DNA of 36,288 nt from CAIVAT01 sp038212325 (GTDB taxonomy: Bacteria; Bacteroidota; Bacteroidia; Bacteroidales; FEN-979): positions 1 to 36,288 of the forward strand of contig JBBQUQ010000028.1 of assembly GCA_038212325.1 (NCBI GenBank), written 5' to 3'. Positions 25,440 through 33,770 of this stretch are shown here, piece after piece; within the stretch, counting starts at the first letter, position 1, and each line of letters opens with the position of its first letter. A program made the translations under genes and the position numbers. Below the pieces are notes generated by a model. The model saw only the letters and a program-made list of their open reading frames with translations, was not told where the DNA came from and searched no databases.

Positions 25440-26279
25440 ATGAAAAAATCGAAGAAAATTTACAGCCTGGTGTTACTTATTGCGATCGCCCTTGCTGGAT
25501 TCGCCTTCATGCCGGCGCCAAAAAAAATTACGGTAAAAGGTTCTGATACCATGGTCATCCTGGCCCAGAAGTGGGCGGAGGTTTACATGAAATCACACTC
25601 CGCAACAGTTATCCAGGTAACAGGCGGCGGTTCGGGAACGGGTATTTCCGCTCTCATCAACGGGGCCACCGACATATGCAACTCGAGCCGCCCGATGAAG
25701 CAATCGGAAATGGACAAGCTCAAAGACCGCTACGCCTCTCTGGGTGTGGAAATCCCTTGCGCAAAAGATGGCATCACAATCTTTTTACATGAAACAAACC
25801 CGGTGAAGGAGTTGACCCTTAAGCAACTGAGCAATATTTTCTCGGGGAAAACACGCAACTGGAAAGAGGTTGGCGGACCCGATCAGAATATCAAATTGTA
25901 TGGCCGCGAAAACAGCTCAGGAACCTATGTGTTCTTCAAGGACCAGGTTGTCAAGGCTGATTATGCAGCAAGCTGCCAGACCCTTCCGGGCACTGCGGCG
26001 GTAGTAAATGCTGTGTCGAAAGACAAATTCGGCATTGGTTACGGTGGTGCTGCCTATGCAACCGGCGTAAAACACTGTGCCGTGAAAAAGGACGACAAGA
26101 GCCAGGCCTTTGTGGCCGACACTGAAACTGTTAAAAAGGGGCAATACCCGATTACCCGATACCTTTACATGTATCTTCAGAACCGGCCAACCGGCGAACT
26201 TAAAGCGTATATCGACTGGATCCTCAGCCCTGAAGGGCAGAAGCTGGTTGCAGACGTGGGGTATTTCCCGGTAAGATAG
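25440..26279 (+). CDS. pstS: Phosphate ABC transporter substrate-binding protein
   Basis: 279 aa periplasmic binding protein. The N-terminal ~28 residues are hydrophobic (VLLIAIALAGFAFMPAPK) and work as a signal peptide or uncleaved anchor; no lipobox Cys. The PBP fold has the phosphate-site features of PstS: KGSDTMVILAQKWAE, GGGSGTGISALINGATDICNSSRPM, and later GRENSSGTYVFFKD and FGIGYGGAAYA. Captures phosphate that came through the porin and passes it to PstCA. The size is that of the compact PstS type common in Bacteroidota. Followed by pstC with a 68-bp gap that contains a small GCAACA/TGTTGC hairpin (26311-26332). Confidence 0.92.
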   Translation: MKKSKKIYSLVLLIAIALAGFAFMPAPKKITVKGSDTMVILAQKWAEVYMKSHSATVIQVTGGGSGTGISALINGATDICNSSRPMKQSEMDKLKDRYASLGVEIPCAKDGITIFLHETNPVKELTLKQLSNIFSGKTRNWKEVGGPDQNIKLYGRENSSGTYVFFKDQVVKADYAASCQTLPGTAAVVNAVSKDKFGIGYGGAAYATGVKHCAVKKDDKSQAFVADTETVKKGQYPITRYLYMYLQNRPTGELKAYIDWILSPEGQKLVADVGYFPVR

Positions 26280-26347
26280 TTTGTATCAGCAAAGGTTAAA
26301 CAGGTGTATGGCAACATTTGAAGAGGTGTTGCTATTCACTTTAAATA

Positions 26348-27475
26348 ATGGTAATGGAAGAACCAATAAAGCATAATAAATTTGTTTTCAGCAGGGAGTC
26401 ATTAAAAAAGAAATTCAGGTTATCCGAATTTCTTTCGGAGAAGATCATCACAGGGGTGGCATTTTTATCCATCACCATTATTGTGCTGATCTTCTTCTTT
26501 GTTTTCAAGGAATCGCTGCCCATTTTTTATGCAGAGGAAAAGGAGCCGGTGAAAGTTGAATCGTTTCAAAAACAGGAGCAGTATGGTGTTGAAACGGGCA
26601 GCCAGACCAATTCCTCGGGTCAGGAGCAATATGGGGTTACGACCGATGACACCACAATGATCGAGAACCAGGTCCCGGCTGAGGATACCATTGTTCGCGG
26701 ATCGGATGAGGCAACGGCAAAAAGCCTGATGGGCACGCAATGGCTGCCGGTTTCCGACAATCCGAGGTACGGATTGATCCCGCTTTTCGTGGGTACGTTG
26801 AAGATAACCCTCATCGCCATGTTGTTTGCCGCCCCCATCGCCATTCTTGCCGCCCTTTTTTCGGCCTCATTTGCGCCTTACTGGCTGCGTGAAATCATCA
26901 AACCGGCGATAGAATTGCTGGCAGGATTCCCATCGGTGGTTATCGGGTTTTTTGCACTGATGGTCATGGCGACCTATTTTCAGAATATTTTCGGCTACGA
27001 CGGCCGTCTCAATGCTTTTGTCGGAGGGGTGGCCATGGCGCTGGCGGCCATCCCGATTATCTTTACCATTACCGAAGATGCCCTTACGGCTGTTCCGCGA
27101 ACGTATACAGAAGCAAGCCTTGCCCTTGGAGCAACCCGATGGCAGACTGCTTTGTTGGTAACCCTTCCTGCTGCAACACCTGGCATATTCGCCGCAGTCC
27201 TGCTCGGGATCGGGCGTGTGTTCGGGGAGACCATGATCGCACTGATGGCCACCGGCAATGCCGCCATGATTTCTGCAAACCCTTTTGAATCGGTGCGCAC
27301 CCTGGCCGCCACCATCGGTGCGGAGATGGCGGAAGTGGTGTTTGGCGACACCCACTACAATGTGCTCTTTCTGATAGGCTCGCTGCTTTTTATTTTCAAC
27401 TTCAGCCTCAATGCCCTGGCTGAATTTTATGTGAAGGGCAAATTGGTGAAACGTTTTCAGGGAAAGCAGTCATGA
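26348..27475 (+). CDS. pstC: Phosphate ABC transporter permease PstC
   Basis: 375 aa inner-membrane permease. First membrane segment ~34-54, then the permease core from ~145 with the EAA loop TYTEASLALGATRWQTALLV and GIGRVFGETMIALMATGNA, typical of PstC. Between these, residues ~62-127 are an extra hydrophilic loop rich in Glu/Gln/Thr/Ser containing QEQYGV twice, 16 residues apart; it should face the periplasm. Two ATGs (26348 and 26354) are possible starts; the first is given. Overlaps pstA by 4 bp (ATGA), so the two are coupled. Confidence 0.92.
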   Translation: MVMEEPIKHNKFVFSRESLKKKFRLSEFLSEKIITGVAFLSITIIVLIFFFVFKESLPIFYAEEKEPVKVESFQKQEQYGVETGSQTNSSGQEQYGVTTDDTTMIENQVPAEDTIVRGSDEATAKSLMGTQWLPVSDNPRYGLIPLFVGTLKITLIAMLFAAPIAILAALFSASFAPYWLREIIKPAIELLAGFPSVVIGFFALMVMATYFQNIFGYDGRLNAFVGGVAMALAAIPIIFTITEDALTAVPRTYTEASLALGATRWQTALLVTLPAATPGIFAAVLLGIGRVFGETMIALMATGNAAMISANPFESVRTLAATIGAEMAEVVFGDTHYNVLFLIGSLLFIFNFSLNALAEFYVKGKLVKRFQGKQS

Positions 27476-28371
27476 GCAGACAAAAGGCAATAACCGGCGG
27501 ACTTTTCATCGGGGCGACAGCATTGTCAGCTTTCCTGATCATTGCTGCGATCATCCTGCTTCTTGTTGTGATCATCATCGGCGGAAAGGATACCTTTTCA
27601 TGGGAATTCCTCACCGCCTTTCCCGAAGATGGCATGATGAAAGGGGGCATTTTCCCGGCCATCTATGGAACGGCCTTGCTTGTGCTGATCATGTCGGTTG
27701 CAGCGGTCCCTTTTGGAACCATCACGGCCATTTATCTCACCGAATATGCCCACGAGAAATCGATCCTGGCACAAACCATCCGGTTTGCCGTGCGCACCCT
27801 GGCCACAGTGCCTTCCATCATTTTCGGACTGTTCGGGCTTGGATTTTTTATCAAGTTTGTCGGGGGCAGCATGGACGACGCTTTCCTTGGCGGCCAGTTG
27901 AAGTGGGGTCAGCCCAACATCCTCTGGGCAAGCCTCACCATGGCTTTGCTCACCCTTCCGGTGGTTATCGTGTCGGTTGAAGAGGCCATCCGCACTGTGC
28001 CGCGCGAATTGCGTGAAGCAAGCCTGGCCCTTGGCGCAACAAAATGGGAAACCATCAAAAGGATTGTCATTCCCGGGTCCCGTTCAGGGATCATGACCGG
28101 AACCATCCTGGCAGTCAGCCGCGGGGCCGGCGAAGTTGCACCGATCCTGTTTACGGGGGCTGCCTACTACCTGGCAACCCTTCCAACGTCGCTGAGCGAC
28201 CAGTTCATGAACCTGGGATACCATATTTACATCATGGCAACCCAGTCGTCCAATGTGGATCAGACCCTGCCCATCCAGTTTGCCACAACAATGGTGCTGC
28301 TATTGCTTACCTTTACGTTAAATTTAACTGCCGTCATCATCCGGTCACGCTTGCGCCGAAAAGCAACATGA
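27472..28371 (+). CDS. pstA: Phosphate ABC transporter permease PstA
   Basis: 299 aa. Six membrane segments; PstA features are FGTITAIYLTEYAHE, RTLATVPSIIFGLFGLGFF, the EAA loop RELREASLALGATKWETIKRIV and RGAGEVAPILFTGAAYY. Pairs with PstC to form the phosphate channel in the inner membrane. Starts within the pstC stop (ATGA at 27472-27475). The gap to pstB holds a palindromic repeat. Confidence 0.93.
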   Translation: MSRQKAITGGLFIGATALSAFLIIAAIILLLVVIIIGGKDTFSWEFLTAFPEDGMMKGGIFPAIYGTALLVLIMSVAAVPFGTITAIYLTEYAHEKSILAQTIRFAVRTLATVPSIIFGLFGLGFFIKFVGGSMDDAFLGGQLKWGQPNILWASLTMALLTLPVVIVSVEEAIRTVPRELREASLALGATKWETIKRIVIPGSRSGIMTGTILAVSRGAGEVAPILFTGAAYYLATLPTSLSDQFMNLGYHIYIMATQSSNVDQTLPIQFATTMVLLLLTFTLNLTAVIIRSRLRRKAT

Positions 28372-28376
28372 TACTA

Positions 28377-28409
28377 AGACCTTCCATGTTTGAAAAACCC
28401 GGAAGGTCT
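28377..28409. repeat. Palindromic repeat, copy 1 (pstA-pstB gap)
   Basis: AGACCTTCC (28377-28385) is the exact reverse complement of GGAAGGTCT (28401-28409); inner bases give a partly paired stem. Shares CCTTCC...GGAAGG and the AAAC/GTTT core with the copy after phoU. Confidence 0.7.
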
Positions 28410-28422
28410 AAAACAGCATGAA

Positions 28423-29181
28423 ATGAAGGAAACAAAGATCAAAACAAAGGATTTAACCCTCTATTACGGCGCCAAAATGGCGTTGAACTCTATCTCAATT
28501 GATATTCCCGAGAAGGAGGTCACCGCCTTTATCGGGCCATCCGGATGCGGAAAATCTACTTTTCTGCGCACCCTGAACCGCATGAACGATCTGATCCCTA
28601 ATGTGAAGATCACCGGTGAAGTGCTTGTTGATTCACTGAACATTTACGACAAGCAGATCGATGTGGTCAACCTGCGTAAAAAGGTGGGGATGGTTTTCCA
28701 GAAATCAAACCCATTCGCCAAATCGGTTTTCGAAAATGTGGCCTATGGCCCCCGGATCAACGGGATCAACCAGAAAAGCCGGCTGGAAGAGATCGTTGAA
28801 ACCTCCCTTAAAAAGGCGTTTATCTGGGAAGAGGTGAAAGACCGGCTGAATGATTCGGCCATGGGTTTGTCGGGAGGTCAGCAGCAGCGCATGTGTATTG
28901 CCCGCACCCTTGCGGTTGAACCGGAGATCATCCTGATGGATGAACCGGCCAGCGCGCTTGACCCTATCTCCACGGCAAAGATCGAGGAGCTGATCTTTGA
29001 ACTGAAAAAGAACTATACTATTGTCATCGTAACACATAACATGCAACAGGCCGCCCGTGTGAGCGACCTCACTGCCTTTTTTTACCTGGGCGAACTGATT
29101 GAATTTGGCAAAACCAGGAAGATCTTCACCACCCCCGATAAAAAGCACACGGAGGAGTATATTACGGGGAGGTTTGGATAA
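28423..29181 (+). CDS. pstB: Phosphate ABC transporter ATPase PstB
   Basis: 252 aa from ATG 28423 (MKETKIKTKDLTLYYGAKMAL). A longer frame from TTG 28390 begins inside the palindromic repeat and is rejected. Walker A GPSGCGKST, the PstB-type FQKSNPFAKSVFENVAYGPR, signature LSGGQQQRMCIARTLA, Walker B IILMDEPASALDP and H-loop IVTHNMQQAARVSD are intact. Supplies energy to PstCA. The length is normal for PstB. Confidence 0.94.
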   Translation: MKETKIKTKDLTLYYGAKMALNSISIDIPEKEVTAFIGPSGCGKSTFLRTLNRMNDLIPNVKITGEVLVDSLNIYDKQIDVVNLRKKVGMVFQKSNPFAKSVFENVAYGPRINGINQKSRLEEIVETSLKKAFIWEEVKDRLNDSAMGLSGGQQQRMCIARTLAVEPEIILMDEPASALDPISTAKIEELIFELKKNYTIVIVTHNMQQAARVSDLTAFFYLGELIEFGKTRKIFTTPDKKHTEEYITGRFG

Positions 29182-29183
29182 CC

Positions 29184-29217
29184 GTGACGTGTGAAAGGTG
29201 ACGCGTGACAGGTGAAA
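29184..29217. repeat. 14-bp imperfect tandem repeat between pstB and phoU
   Basis: GTGACGTGTGAAAG, GTGACGCGTGACAG and a partial GTGAAA follow each other at a 14-bp period. Looks like intergenic filler repeat; no coding sense. Confidence 0.5.
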
Positions 29218-29263
29218 CAACGGTAACATTCATAATTATAATTCATATTTCATAATAGGTTTT

Positions 29264-29959
29264 ATGGAACGTCATTTTGAACAAGAACTGGTAAAACTGA
29301 ACAAGCGGATCCTCAAAATGGGGAACCTGGTGTACGACCAGATTCACAATTCGCTGGAGGCTTTGCTGACATGCGACATAGAGCTCGCCCGGCAGGTAGT
29401 TGGGTTAGACAACAAAGTTGACAAGCTCGACGTGAAAATCGACAAGTTATGCCAGCGGATTTTTGCCCTTACCCAGCCGGTTGCGACCGATCTCCGGCTT
29501 ATCATGTCGGCGCTCAAGATGAATAACGACCTGGAGCGGCTGGGCGACCTGGCTGTGAACATCTCCTCAAAAGTTGAAGGCGTAAGTGAGTATAAGGAAA
29601 TCCTTGCCGAGCTTCATGTGGATGAGCTGGCCAATATGGCCGACCTGATTGTGAAAGATGTGATCAACATCCTGAATTCGCGCAACACCACTTTTGTAAA
29701 AGACATCTTTATTTCCGCCAACGCCATTGAACAGAAGGTTCAGTCGATTTCAGCGAGGATCCTTGATGAGATGATGCACAAAACCGAGGTGATCGTTGTT
29801 GCCACCAACCTGATGATCATCCTCACCCAGATCGACCGTATTGCCGGGTATTCTACCAACATTGCCGAATCAATCGTTTTTATCGTCGACGGCAAGATGA
29901 TCAAGCATAAAAAACCATACAGGGAGCAACCCGAACCTGAGAATCCTCAACTCATATAG
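29264..29959 (+). CDS. phoU: PhoU phosphate-signalling protein
   Basis: 231 aa all-helical protein of two PhoU repeats. Residues ~10-105 (LNKRILKMGNLVYDQIHNSLEALL...LRLIMSALKMNNDLERLGDLAVNI) and ~125-215 (ANMADLIVKDVINILNS...TEVIVVATNLMIILTQIDRIAGYSTNIAES) each carry the metal-binding E/D-x3-D-type motif (NDLERLGDLA; IDRIAGYSTNIAE, where the second is altered). PhoU links Pst to the PhoR kinase and lowers Pho-regulon expression when phosphate is ample. Last gene of the phosphate locus; a strong palindrome follows. No phoR/phoB genes lie in the window. Confidence 0.92.
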   Translation: MERHFEQELVKLNKRILKMGNLVYDQIHNSLEALLTCDIELARQVVGLDNKVDKLDVKIDKLCQRIFALTQPVATDLRLIMSALKMNNDLERLGDLAVNISSKVEGVSEYKEILAELHVDELANMADLIVKDVINILNSRNTTFVKDIFISANAIEQKVQSISARILDEMMHKTEVIVVATNLMIILTQIDRIAGYSTNIAESIVFIVDGKMIKHKKPYREQPEPENPQLI

Positions 29960-29974
29960 TTCTTCGTTTCGTTT

Positions 29975-30010
29975 AAACCTTCCAGGTTTTTAAAACCTGG
30001 AAGGTTTTTT
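29975..30010 (+). terminator. Palindromic repeat copy 2, terminator-like, after phoU
   Basis: A perfect 16-bp inverted repeat (29975-29990 with 29992-30007, one central base) followed by T-run to 30010. The stem plus T-run makes an intrinsic terminator for the pst-phoU operon. Same family as the copy at 28377. Confidence 0.7.
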
Positions 30011-30060
30011 GGATTATACCCGCGTAGCTGAAATGCCTGATTTTATATCGGATTATTACC

Positions 30061-30068
30061 TATTTTTG
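30061..30068 (+). promoter_or_regulatory. -7 box TATTTTTG before the MFS gene
   Basis: Exact TAnnTTTG, 41 bases before ATG 30110, after the pst terminator. Confidence 0.5.
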
Positions 30069-30109
30069 CCCGGGTTAAACTCAGTGCAGTCACCAACATT
30101 TTCAGCTTC

Positions 30110-31462
30110 ATGGCAAAGCTTCAGTCAGGATCAGCGCTATCCGGCCGGCCGAAAGGCAACTACATCCTTTCGATCACGATCATCGGTGTTTTTTTCTTTA
30201 TTTTCGGCTTTGTGACCTGGCTGAATTCCGTGCTGATCCCTTTTCTGAAAATTGCCTGTGAAAAAAACAACTTTGAATCCTATTTTGTCGCCTTTGCTTT
30301 TTACATCTCCTATTTTGTGATGGCGATCCCCTCGTCGTTTGTGCTTCACAAAACCGGCTTTAAAAACGGGATGTCGCTGGGATTGGTGTTGATGGCCATC
30401 GGCGCACTGATCTTTATCCCGGCTGCCTATTCACGGATGTACGGGCTTTTCCTTACCGGTCTTTTTGTGCAGGGCACCGGGCTGGCTGTGCTGCAAACTG
30501 CCTCCAATCCTTACGTCACGATCCTGGGGCCGCTCGAAAGTGCCGCAAAGCGCATCAGCATCATGGGAATCTGCAATAAGATTGCCGGGGTGATCAGCCC
30601 CCTGATCCTGGGTGCCATTGTTTTAAAGGGAATGGACCGCTTTGACAAAAACCTGCTGGGAGCGATGGATGAGCTTCAAAAAACCACGGTACTCAACGAA
30701 CTGGCTGGCAGGATCATCCTGCCCTACCTCATCATGGCGGCCATACTGGTCATACTGGCTGTGCTCCTGCGGTTTTCAGCGCTGCCCGACATTGATACAG
30801 ACAAAGAGGATGCAACAACCTCAACGGCAAACCTTTCAAAGACCAGCATTTTCCAGTTTCCGCAATTGATTTTGGGGGTCATCGCCATTTTTGTTTATGT
30901 AGGAGTGGAGGTTGTTGCGGTTGATACCATCATCAATTACGGCAAGGCCCAGGGATTTTCGTTCGAGCTGTCAAAATATTTTGCCTCCTATACGCTCACC
31001 GCAATGGTGCTGGGCTACATCATCGGGATCATAACCATTCCAAAATACCTGAAGCAGGATAAGGCGCTGATGATTTCGGCTTTCATGGGGATCGTTTTCG
31101 GCATTTTGGCCATCGTTGCCGCCGGGATGCATTACCAGTCTGCTTTTTCGTTTACCCTGGCAGGATTTTCACTGGTGCTTCCATTTGACCTGTCGGTGTT
31201 TTTTATTGCGCTGCTGGGCCTGGCCAATGCCATCATGTGGCCTGCCATATGGCCCCTGGCCATCGACGGGCTTGGCCGCTTTACCAAGATCGGGTCTTCG
31301 CTGCTGATTATGGGGATCGCAGGCGGTGCCTTGCTGCCGCTGCTGTATGGCCGGATGACCGACCTGTTCAGCCCGCAACAGGCTTATTGGATCCTGATTC
31401 CCTGTTATTTGTTCATTTTTTATTATGCCATGTCCGGGCATAAAATGCGTTCATGGAGATAA
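30110..31462 (+). CDS. Sugar MFS transporter (FHS family, FucP/GluP-like)
   Basis: 450 aa with twelve likely membrane segments. The N-terminal half reads FFFIFGFVTWLNSVLIPFLK and FYISYFVMAIPSSFVLHKTGFKNG, and GLFVQGTGLAVLQTASNPYVTILGP is the hallmark of the fucose/glucose/galactose:H+ symporter family. A short hydrophilic loop (~230-245) divides the halves. Imports a monosaccharide with H+ or Na+; which sugar is not set by sequence. The start four bases after this gene of a nucleotidyltransferase suggests the sugar is phosphorylated and activated inside the cell; that link is inference. Own promoter at 30061. Confidence 0.88.
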   Translation: MAKLQSGSALSGRPKGNYILSITIIGVFFFIFGFVTWLNSVLIPFLKIACEKNNFESYFVAFAFYISYFVMAIPSSFVLHKTGFKNGMSLGLVLMAIGALIFIPAAYSRMYGLFLTGLFVQGTGLAVLQTASNPYVTILGPLESAAKRISIMGICNKIAGVISPLILGAIVLKGMDRFDKNLLGAMDELQKTTVLNELAGRIILPYLIMAAILVILAVLLRFSALPDIDTDKEDATTSTANLSKTSIFQFPQLILGVIAIFVYVGVEVVAVDTIINYGKAQGFSFELSKYFASYTLTAMVLGYIIGIITIPKYLKQDKALMISAFMGIVFGILAIVAAGMHYQSAFSFTLAGFSLVLPFDLSVFFIALLGLANAIMWPAIWPLAIDGLGRFTKIGSSLLIMGIAGGALLPLLYGRMTDLFSPQQAYWILIPCYLFIFYYAMSGHKMRSWR

Positions 31463-31465
31463 CTT

Positions 31466-32374
31466 ATGAAACCAACACTATTGATCCTGGCTGCCGGAAT
31501 GGGCAGCCGTTATGGCGGGCTGAAGCAGCTTGACCAGGTTGGCCCCTCGGGTGAGACCATCATCGACTATTCAATTTATGATGCCATGCGGGCGGGTTTT
31601 GGCAAGGTCGTCTTCATCGTCAAAGAGGCGATTGAAGATGAGTTCAAAGAGGCATTTGTAGAGCGGCTGAAGGATAAAATTGCCATCGACTATGTGTTCC
31701 AGGAAACCTGGATGGTGCCCGAAGGCATTAAGATCCCCGACAACCGCAGCAAACCATGGGGCACCGGACATGCCGTGATGATGGCCGACGGCCGGATCAG
31801 CGGGCCTTTTGCAGTGATCAATGCCGATGATTTCTATGGCCATGGAGCATTCGAAGCCCTTGCGGCATATTACAAGGACTGGACACCAGAGAGGTCAGGC
31901 GATTATTGCATGGTGGGTTACCGCGTCGACAACACGCTGTCGGAATTTGGCACGGTATCACGGGGAGTTTGTCAGCCCGATTCGGAGTACTTCCTGGCAG
32001 AGGTGGTTGAGCGGACCCAAATCGCACGGAATAATTCGATAATCAGCTATAAAGACCAATCAAACGAATATATTCAGATACCCGACGACAGCATCGTATC
32101 CATGAATTTCTGGGGATTTACCCCTTCGTTTTTCAGCTTCCTCAACCAGGCGTTCGAAGAATTCATCCGAAAAAATGCGGAAAACCTGAATGCTGAATTC
32201 TATATTCCGAGTGTTGTCAATGATCTCATCGAATCGAAGCAGGCCTCTGTTCGGATCCTCCGGTGCGATGAAAAATGGTTTGGAATGACATACAGGGAGG
32301 ACCGGGAGAAGGTGGTGAAAAGCATCCGCAAACTGGTACAGGCAGGGGTTTACCCCGAAAACTTATGGGCCTGA
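31466..32374 (+). CDS. Sugar-phosphate nucleotidyltransferase-like protein
   Basis: 302 aa NTP-transferase fold, cytoplasmic. The front TLLILAAGMGSRYGGLKQLDQVGPSGETIIDYSIYDA has the GxGxR/K nucleotide-binding loop; MADGRISGPFAVINADDFYG holds the metal-binding Asp pair. No left-handed beta-helix domain, so it is not a GlmU-type bifunctional enzyme. Homologues in Bacteroidota are often called nucleotidyltransferase and commonly sit with FHS transporters or sugar kinases. Starts 4 bp after the MFS gene, so one operon. Substrate not assignable. Confidence 0.85.
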   Translation: MKPTLLILAAGMGSRYGGLKQLDQVGPSGETIIDYSIYDAMRAGFGKVVFIVKEAIEDEFKEAFVERLKDKIAIDYVFQETWMVPEGIKIPDNRSKPWGTGHAVMMADGRISGPFAVINADDFYGHGAFEALAAYYKDWTPERSGDYCMVGYRVDNTLSEFGTVSRGVCQPDSEYFLAEVVERTQIARNNSIISYKDQSNEYIQIPDDSIVSMNFWGFTPSFFSFLNQAFEEFIRKNAENLNAEFYIPSVVNDLIESKQASVRILRCDEKWFGMTYREDREKVVKSIRKLVQAGVYPENLWA

Positions 32375-32419
32375 TCCAATTTTCCGACCTTTTCCTCGTT
32401 ATTCAGCCTGTTAAATAGC

Positions 32420-32427
32420 TATTTTTG
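32420..32427 (+). promoter_or_regulatory. -7 box TATTTTTG before the barrel gene
   Basis: Exact TAnnTTTG, 21 bases before ATG 32449. Confidence 0.5.
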
Positions 32428-32448
32428 TAACCGAAAAAAATCCATCTC

Positions 32449-33162
32449 ATGAAAAGTTTCAAAAAAATACTGATCAGTCTCACAGCGGTTGTTTTATGCA
32501 TCACAATCCTTTTTCCCGGTACCGGCTATTCGCAATTAGTGACTCAGGCAACTAAAAAGCGTATCAGCATCGGCGTTGGTCTGCATACAGATATATGGAT
32601 GAACACCCCGTCGGACATGGACGTTTATGTGATCAACCGTGGAGTGAATCTTCTCGCAACGTATAACATGCCATTTGGCAAGAGCGACTTCAGTTTCGCC
32701 ATCGGGCTGGGGGTCAGCATTCATAACCTGTTCTGGAATTACAGGTTTGAGGGTTCGAGAGACTCCATGCAATTTGTGAAAATCGAAGACACCCTGAGCT
32801 ACAAGAGGAGTAAACTGGTACTGCCTTACATTGAACTGCCGGTTGAATTCCGTTTCAACAAAAAGAATTTTGCTGCCGGAATAGGTTTCAAGGTTGGATA
32901 CATGGTCAATGGCCGGTCAAAATATGTAGGAGATGATTACCTGTATCAGACCGACAACAAACTTATCGTTGCCTTCAAGAATATCAGGAATATCGAAAAA
33001 TTCGCGTATGGACCAACCGTGCGGTTCGGGTATAAATGGATTCATGTAACCGGTTATTATTCGCTGGGAAGTATTTTCCAGAAGGGGAAAGGCCCCGATA
33101 TCTACCCGATTTCCGTCGGAATCATGGTAATGCCCTTCAACTCAGATAAAAAAGGCCATTAA
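32449..33162 (+). CDS. PorT-like outer-membrane beta-barrel protein
   Basis: 237 aa. Signal peptide (ISLTAVVLCITILFPGTGYSQ), then about eight amphipathic strands: ISIGVGLHTDIWM, GVNLLATYNMPF, SFAIGLGVSIHNLFW, LPYIELPVEFRF, FAAGIGFKVGYMV, YGPTVRFGYKWIHVTGYYSLG, YPISVGIMVMPF. The 'L-PYIELPVEFRF' strand is typical of the PorT-family small barrels of Bacteroidota. Function beyond outer-membrane location is unknown. Its last 21 bp overlap, tail to tail, the PAP2-like gene. Confidence 0.8.
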   Translation: MKSFKKILISLTAVVLCITILFPGTGYSQLVTQATKKRISIGVGLHTDIWMNTPSDMDVYVINRGVNLLATYNMPFGKSDFSFAIGLGVSIHNLFWNYRFEGSRDSMQFVKIEDTLSYKRSKLVLPYIELPVEFRFNKKNFAAGIGFKVGYMVNGRSKYVGDDYLYQTDNKLIVAFKNIRNIEKFAYGPTVRFGYKWIHVTGYYSLGSIFQKGKGPDIYPISVGIMVMPFNSDKKGH

Positions 33163-33759
33163 CCCCGTCATTACCAGCAATCCCAGTGTGAAGCCTGAAT
33201 ATATTTCGGCCGGCTGGTGGTCATTTGACCTTAACCGTGCAAACCCGATAAAGCCTGCCACCAGGATCCCTGAAAGTATTTCCATGTTGAGATTGATCCC
33301 GAAATTAAGCGCGAGCCCAAGGAACAGTCCTGCGACACTGCCAACCCCGATCATGTGAAGGCTGATCTTCGCAAAAAAATTAATGGCAAGCGAAAGGATG
33401 GCCAGTAGGGCTGCTCCAAGCATGTAATAACTGAATATGGTCGAGATATGGATCCCCCTGAGAAGGTAATAGGTCAGGTAATAAAAAACCGAGATTGCCA
33501 GAACCGGGTACATGCGTTCCTCTTTTTCAGACATGTAATATGAGGAGATAATCCTCAGGCGTTTCAGCATCCAGGTCAGAAATAAAGGAGACAACACCGT
33601 GGTTAACACGACCACGCCGGCAAGGGCCAACTTGAAGGTAAAAGGAATGGAGCGCGATAGAAAACTGTCGAGCGTGAAGAGGTACAGAAAAACATACATG
33701 GGCATCAGCAGGGGGTGAAAAACATAGGAGATAACCCGGGCAAATTTTGTCTCAATCAT
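33142..33759 (-). CDS. PAP2-like integral membrane protein
   Basis: 205 aa with about six membrane segments. KISLHMIGVGSVAGLFLGL and RSNDHQPAEIYSGFTLGLLVM resemble the second and third phosphatase blocks of PAP2 proteins (SxxH-type and SRx5Hx3D-type). In the third block H and the E/IYSG part remain (DHQPAEIYSG), but the KX6RP block is not found, so it may lack enzyme activity. Lies 11 bp downstream of rpoN on the same strand and probably shares its transcript. Role unknown; lipid-phosphate handling is only a family-based guess. Confidence 0.65.
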   Translation of the reverse strand: MIETKFARVISYVFHPLLMPMYVFLYLFTLDSFLSRSIPFTFKLALAGVVVLTTVLSPLFLTWMLKRLRIISSYYMSEKEERMYPVLAISVFYYLTYYLLRGIHISTIFSYYMLGAALLAILSLAINFFAKISLHMIGVGSVAGLFLGLALNFGINLNMEILSGILVAGFIGFARLRSNDHQPAEIYSGFTLGLLVMTGLMAFFI

Positions 33760-33770
33760 ACAGCAGGAAG

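Noticed and set aside
28390..28422. N-terminal extension of PstB from TTG 28390
   Set aside because: It is translated from the palindromic repeat; normal PstB length begins at ATG 28423.
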